The notes below the pieces were generated by a model. That model ran no database searches and was not told where the DNA came from. It saw nothing but the letters and a program-made list of their open reading frames with translations. A program made the translations under genes and the position numbers. A stretch of 64,000 nt of DNA from Nonomuraea sp. NEAU-A123 (lineage in GTDB: Bacteria > Actinomycetota > Actinomycetes > Streptosporangiales > Streptosporangiaceae): positions 63,815 to 127,814 of the forward strand of contig NZ_JAHFZZ010000029.1 in the NCBI RefSeq assembly GCF_018603905.1, in the 5' to 3' direction. Shown piece by piece: positions 60,669 to 64,000 of the stretch (positions are counted from its first letter, which is position 1; every line of letters starts with the position of its first letter).

Positions 60669-61804
60669 CCGTCGATCGCCTGCTGCCCACCGAGGACGCC
60701 GAGGACCTCATCGCCCTCACCCGGGAGATCGCCGACAAGGAGCTGGCGAGCCGGGTCGACGAGCATGAGCGCGCCGAGACCTACCCCGAGGGCCTGTTCG
60801 CCACGCTCGGCGCCGCCGGGCTGCTCGGTCTGCCGTACCCGGAGGAGTTCGGCGGCGGCGGCCAGCCGTACGAGGTCTACCTACAGGTCCTGGAGGAACT
60901 GGCGGCCCGCTGGGCCGCCGTCGCGGTGGCCACCAGCGTGCACACGCTCGCCTGCTTCCCCGTGGCCACCTACGGCACGCCCGAGCAGCGCGAACGCTGG
61001 CTGCCCGACATGCTGGCGGGCCGGCTCGTCGGCGGCTACAGCCTGTCCGAACCCCAGGCCGGCTCCGACGCCGCCGCCCTCACCTGCAAGGCGGAGAAGG
61101 TCGAGCACGGCTACCGGATCACCGGCAACAAGGCATGGATCACCCACGGCGGCAAGGCCGACTTCTACGCCCTGTTCGCCCGGACGGGGGAGGGCAGCCG
61201 CGGCATCTCCTGCTTCCTGGCCCCCGGCGCGGCCGAGGGCCTGACCTTCGGCCGCCCGGAGGAGAAGATGGGCCTGCACGCCATCCCCACGACCAGCGCC
61301 CACTGGGACGGCACCGTCATAGAGGCCGACCGGCTGCTCGGTGAGGAAGGACAGGGCCTGCCCATCGCCTTCAGTGCCCTCGACTCCGGCCGGCTCGGCA
61401 TCGCCGCCTGCGCGACCGGCCTGGCGCAGGCCGCCCTCGACGCATCCGTCGCCTACGCGAAGGAGCGCCAGACGTTCGGCCGCAAGATCATCGACCACCA
61501 GGGGCTGGGCTTCCTGCTCGCGGACATGGCCGCCGCCGTGGACAGCGCCCGCGCCACATACCTGGACGCCGCCCGCCGCCGCGACGCCGGCCGTCCGTAC
61601 GCGCGGCAGGCCAGCGTCGCGAAGCTGGTGGCGACGGACGCCGCGATGAAGGTCACCACCGATGCGGTGCAGGTGTTCGGCGGGTATGGGTATACGCGGG
61701 AATTCCGGGTCGAGCGGTACATGCGTGAGGCGAAGATCATGCAGATTTTCGAGGGTACGAACCAGATCCAGCGCCTGGTGATCAGCAGACATCTGGCCCG
61801 CTGA
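60665..61804 (+). CDS. Acyl-CoA dehydrogenase
   Basis: 379 residues starting at the GTG that overlaps the previous stop (GTGA). Standard three-domain layout: N-terminal helices, the beta domain with YSLSEPQAGSDAAAL and GNKAWITHGGKADFYALFAR (FAD and substrate signatures), and the C-terminal helices with RQTFGRKIIDHQGLGFLLAD and QVFGGYGYTREFRVERYMRE ending in MQIFEGTNQIQRLVI. The catalytic base of the short-chain family is the Glu of the IFEGT segment, present here. It would oxidise the acyl-CoA made by the upstream oxidoreductase. Confidence 0.92.
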   Translation: MTVDRLLPTEDAEDLIALTREIADKELASRVDEHERAETYPEGLFATLGAAGLLGLPYPEEFGGGGQPYEVYLQVLEELAARWAAVAVATSVHTLACFPVATYGTPEQRERWLPDMLAGRLVGGYSLSEPQAGSDAAALTCKAEKVEHGYRITGNKAWITHGGKADFYALFARTGEGSRGISCFLAPGAAEGLTFGRPEEKMGLHAIPTTSAHWDGTVIEADRLLGEEGQGLPIAFSALDSGRLGIAACATGLAQAALDASVAYAKERQTFGRKIIDHQGLGFLLADMAAAVDSARATYLDAARRRDAGRPYARQASVAKLVATDAAMKVTTDAVQVFGGYGYTREFRVERYMREAKIMQIFEGTNQIQRLVISRHLAR

Positions 61805-62333
61805 CCGGCGCTTTCTCATGCCCAACCGTCACCCGATTCGGTGGTTGCCCGTCTGATGCCCGCCCCGCCAAAAAGGGCCTCCGCTCCGCTCCGGGCGTCC
61901 TTCTGGGGGGGGGCTTCGGCGCACAACGGGCTTCGCTTTGGGCGCTTCGCGCTTTCGGGGCTCAGACGTTGCTTCCAGTCGGGCCAAAGCCCCGACCCCT
62001 GGAGGGCCTCGCTTCGCTCGGACGTCCTCCCGGCGCAGGCTTCGCCTGCGAGAACCTTGTTGACCATGGCCTGCCGTGAATGGACGGCAGGTGCGGAACT
62101 CACGCTCTTGGGGCGCCGGCCTGTCATGGCCAAATGGTCCACTGCTGCCCTACCCAGCATCCCCTACCTTGGGCCATTGCGACCTCCGCCAAGTCGACGA
62201 AACCGACCTGTGGCCCGAAGCCACCCGGCGCCGAGCACGAAGCGATCTACCCCGTCGCTGGGCCCCTTTCCACACCGTGTGGAACAACCTCTTTCAGCGG
62301 TTAGCCGAGGTCGCTACATGTTGCGGGTGTCGG
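61805..62333. other. 529-bp non-coding stretch with repeats and a G9 run
   Basis: No supported gene on either strand. An imperfect direct repeat (GGGCCTCCGCTCCGCTC at 61875 and GGGCCTCGCTTCGCTC at 62004, each continuing into CGTCCT) is present, with a run of nine G at 61905-61913. The hairpin CGCAGGC-TTC-GCCTGCG lies at 62034-62050. It resembles a decayed or repeat-type spacer. Confidence 0.5.
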
Positions 62334-62621
62334 TCACCTCGCCTCGCCGCTCATGATGCGCATCCAGAGGTCTTGGGCGTGGCGGTCGGTCATTCGCTCG
62401 CTCTCCATGACGGAGGTGGGGTAGGTGGACCAGTCACAGCGCCGTATGTAGGTGTGTCCGCCCGCGACGCACAACTCGTAGACGACAGGGGCGCAGTCGC
62501 AGGTGTAGGCCCGCACGCGTGTCACCGCGCTGGTCGGCTGCCACGGGTACCAGTCCACGAGTGTGATGTTCCCTCGGGGAGCTGCCAGATGGAGGCCGTG
62601 GTAGGCGTCGAGGTCGGTCAC
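62334..62621 (-). CDS. Small hypothetical protein, 95 residues
   Basis: Starts at the GTG 62619-62621, preceded on its strand by GCGGAGAGCGT. The sequence (TDLDAYHGLHLAAPRGNITL) contains a Cys pair in YTCDCAPVVYELC and Trp-rich segments (VDWYPWQPTS, RRCDWSTYPTS). It is not recognised. Composition and ribosome site make it a more likely gene than the overlapping longer frame that begins at 62780. Confidence 0.45.
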   Translation of the reverse strand: MTDLDAYHGLHLAAPRGNITLVDWYPWQPTSAVTRVRAYTCDCAPVVYELCVAGGHTYIRRCDWSTYPTSVMESERMTDRHAQDLWMRIMSGEAR

Positions 62622-62802
62622 ACGCTCTCCGCATCTTTTGGCACTGTCGTGAAGCCCCTTCGCGCCGCCCGCGATCGGTCGCGGCGCATCGTCAGGGACG
62701 GCGTCGGTGAGCGCATGATGCCGCTCAGGCTGCACCCCTGCGACACCACCAGCCGGGGCGCATATGGCGGGAGGCTCCACCGGGAGAGCTCTCGACCGCG
62801 AT
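62622..62802. other. Spacer between the small protein and the IS66 remnant
   Basis: 181 bp with no supported gene; continuing frames on either strand have no ribosome site. Confidence 0.3.
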
Positions 62803-63731
62803 TCACCTGGCGGTGGCGCCCTGGGCGCGGGCCTTGGCGACCGCGGCTTTAGCGTCGGTCAGCGCGCTCATGACCGCAGTAGCCGGGCAGAATCTTGAAG
62901 CCGTCCAGGGCGTCATGGCCGCGGCCTGCGGCGGTGCCGAATCACAGGAGCCGGCCGGCGCGGGCGGTGTAGACATGCAGCAGCCGATGGTCGTCATCGC
63001 CTGCGACGCGGGCCGGGGTCTCATCGTGGTGCAGCACCGGCGCGGCACGCAACGCGTTCTTCAGCGCGATCTCGAAGCCGGCCAGCCGGGCGGCGACGCG
63101 CTTGACCAGCCCGCCGGCGAACCCGGTGGAGACCGACGCGTCCAGCAGCACGCCCATCAGGTCGGAGGCCCGGGTGATGCTCATGTGCCCGGCGCAGGCC
63201 AGCAGCGCGGTCGCGGCGCGGACGTTCGGGCCGTAACAGCAGGGCCCGGCCAGTTCCGGCGAGGTGGCCGCCCGGGTCGCCCGACGGCAGGCCGGGCAGG
63301 TCACCTTGACCATCCGGTACTCGGTGACCTGGAGTTTCACCGGCGGAGTGTCGAACATCTGCACCCGCTCGACGACCTTCCCCTCCAGATCGGCCAGCGT
63401 GCAGCCGCACCCAGCGCATGCTTCGGGGGCGATGACGGTGATCTGGTTCGGATCGCTCCGCCAGGCCAGCATGCCCCTCGTGCCCGGCCTGTCCACCGCG
63501 CGGCCGGGGCGAGCGCTTCTTGGTCTTCTTGGCGCGCTTGGCCCGCGCTGCCGGACCGTCCGAACCCGGCGGCATCGATGAGTTGGACGAATCCATCCCT
63601 GCCCGCCGCTTCAGCCGCTCGACCTCGGCCAGCAGCTCCTTGATCACGGCATCTCGCTCCGCGATCGTGGCCCGCATCTCGTCCAGAGCAGCCAACAGCT
63701 CCTCACGGCTGAGCTCCTGGGGGCCGGACAC
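62803..63731 (-). mobile_element. IS66-family transposase remnant, frameshifted and truncated
   Basis: Reading leftward: the first part (63731 to ~63480) has the IS66 N-terminus with a coiled coil (ERDAVIKELLAEVERLKRRA) and GMDSSNSSMPPGSDGPAARA, then RPRGGQAGHEGH. A frameshift leads into the next frame: the zinc-like motif CAGCGCTL, VKVTCPACRR, and the start of the catalytic domain (YGPNVRAATALLACAGHMSI, VLHHDETPARV). An in-frame TGA follows LLHVYTARAGRLL, after which GRGHDALDGFKILPGY and then DAKAAVAKARAQGATAR can still be read in broken frames. The rest of the DDE domain is missing. Not functional. Confidence 0.88.
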
Positions 63732-63873
63732 AAACCCAAACTACGATGACCCATCCCAAGATCCCCATATTCAGCAGAAGCCGGCGGGTCTACCTCAAAC
63801 CAGACCCCAGCTCAACGGCAGGCGTGAAGGGATACCTTCTACCTGCAAAAACCCGCCTCGGGGAGGAAATGGC
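63732..63873. other. Junction between two transposon remnants
   Basis: 142 bp without a gene, less GC-rich than its surroundings, between the IS66-like start and the probable terminal repeat of the next element. Confidence 0.3.
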
Positions 63874-64000
63874 GGCTCTTCGAAGTTAAGCGGGGTTGAG
63901 GTGTCCGCGGCCTTTTCGGGTGGTGGCGCATCGGGTGCGTAGTCGCTGGTTTCCTGGGTTGCGGAAGCCGTAGGCGTCGCGGGCGGTGGTCTTGATGACG
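63874..64000 (-). mobile_element. Left end of a probable ISL3-like insertion sequence
   Basis: The last 38 codons of a transposase are readable on the - strand from the window edge to the TAA at 63886-63888: VIKTTARDAYGFRNPGNQRL followed by RTRCATTRKGRGHLNPA. The KxxAYGFRNxxNxRLR pattern is that of the C-terminus of ISL3/IS204-type transposases. Just beyond, GGCTCTTCGAAGTTAAG (63874 onward) looks like the terminal inverted repeat of that family. The other end lies outside the window, so the pairing cannot be checked. Confidence 0.55.

Noticed and set aside
61841..62356. A 171-codon + strand frame in the repeat spacer
   Set aside because: Low-complexity translation through diverged repeats; the opposite strand is equally open and neither has a convincing start.
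1..64000. tRNA, rRNA and known riboswitch genes
   Set aside because: I looked for cloverleaf ends, rRNA-like conserved stretches and classical riboswitch cores and saw none that I could support.

Overview
The window is very GC-rich, densely packed, and full of Tat-type lipoproteins, LacI regulators and secreted glycoside hydrolases. It also carries an Lsr2 nucleoid protein. Together these point to a soil actinomycete; a Streptosporangiaceae-like genome is my best guess, but nothing here fixes the genus.

Layout. 1-2.35 kb: tail of a sugar ABC importer (binding protein and two permeases). 2.36-10.4 kb: a secreted sialidase-like/ricin-lectin protein, a GH2 hydrolase, a second importer and its divergent LacI regulator with twin operators. 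10.4-16.2 kb: a housekeeping-like patch with a possible 39-codon mini-gene that has its own terminator, two MFS transporters, an AhpD-like protein facing an HxlR regulator, a HbpS/GlcG-like protein and a MarR regulator. 16.2-20.8 kb: a subtilase split by a frameshift, then a scarred interval with a decayed copy of the LacI gene from 9.4 kb, a four-repeat CRISPR array without cas genes, and a 20-bp tandem repeat tract.

20.8-41.1 kb looks like one large xyloglucan-type utilisation locus. It holds a GH31 alpha-xylosidase, an importer, a secreted GH3, a secreted GH74-CBM2 xyloglucanase, a second (LplA/LplB-like) importer, a ROK/XylR-type regulator, and a cytosolic GH3 paralogue translationally coupled to a LacI regulator. 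A 25-bp motif (TTTGTTTGG, ten variable bases, AACTAA) recurs upstream of both the GH31 operon and the second importer operon, and a related perfect palindrome precedes GH74. This suggests a common regulator, probably the ROK protein.

41.2-43.1 kb: a P450-TetR operon. 43.3-55.7 kb: an arabinan-oriented block with a secreted GH43, three secreted HExxH metalloprotease-like proteins that share a shuffled F5/8-type module, another importer, a GH127 beta-L-arabinofuranosidase and a divergent LacI regulator. 55.9-61.8 kb: lsr2, an Lrp/AsnC regulator, a fused indolepyruvate-ferredoxin-oxidoreductase-type enzyme and an acyl-CoA dehydrogenase. 61.8-64 kb: non-coding repeats, a small unknown protein and two transposase remnants (IS66-like, probable ISL3-like).

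The five importers all lack an ATPase gene, which implies a shared MsiK-like ATPase elsewhere. The sugar modules together describe stepwise use of plant hemicellulose: secreted enzymes cut the polymer, importers bring in oligosaccharides, cytosolic exo-enzymes finish, and each module has a local repressor with visible operators.
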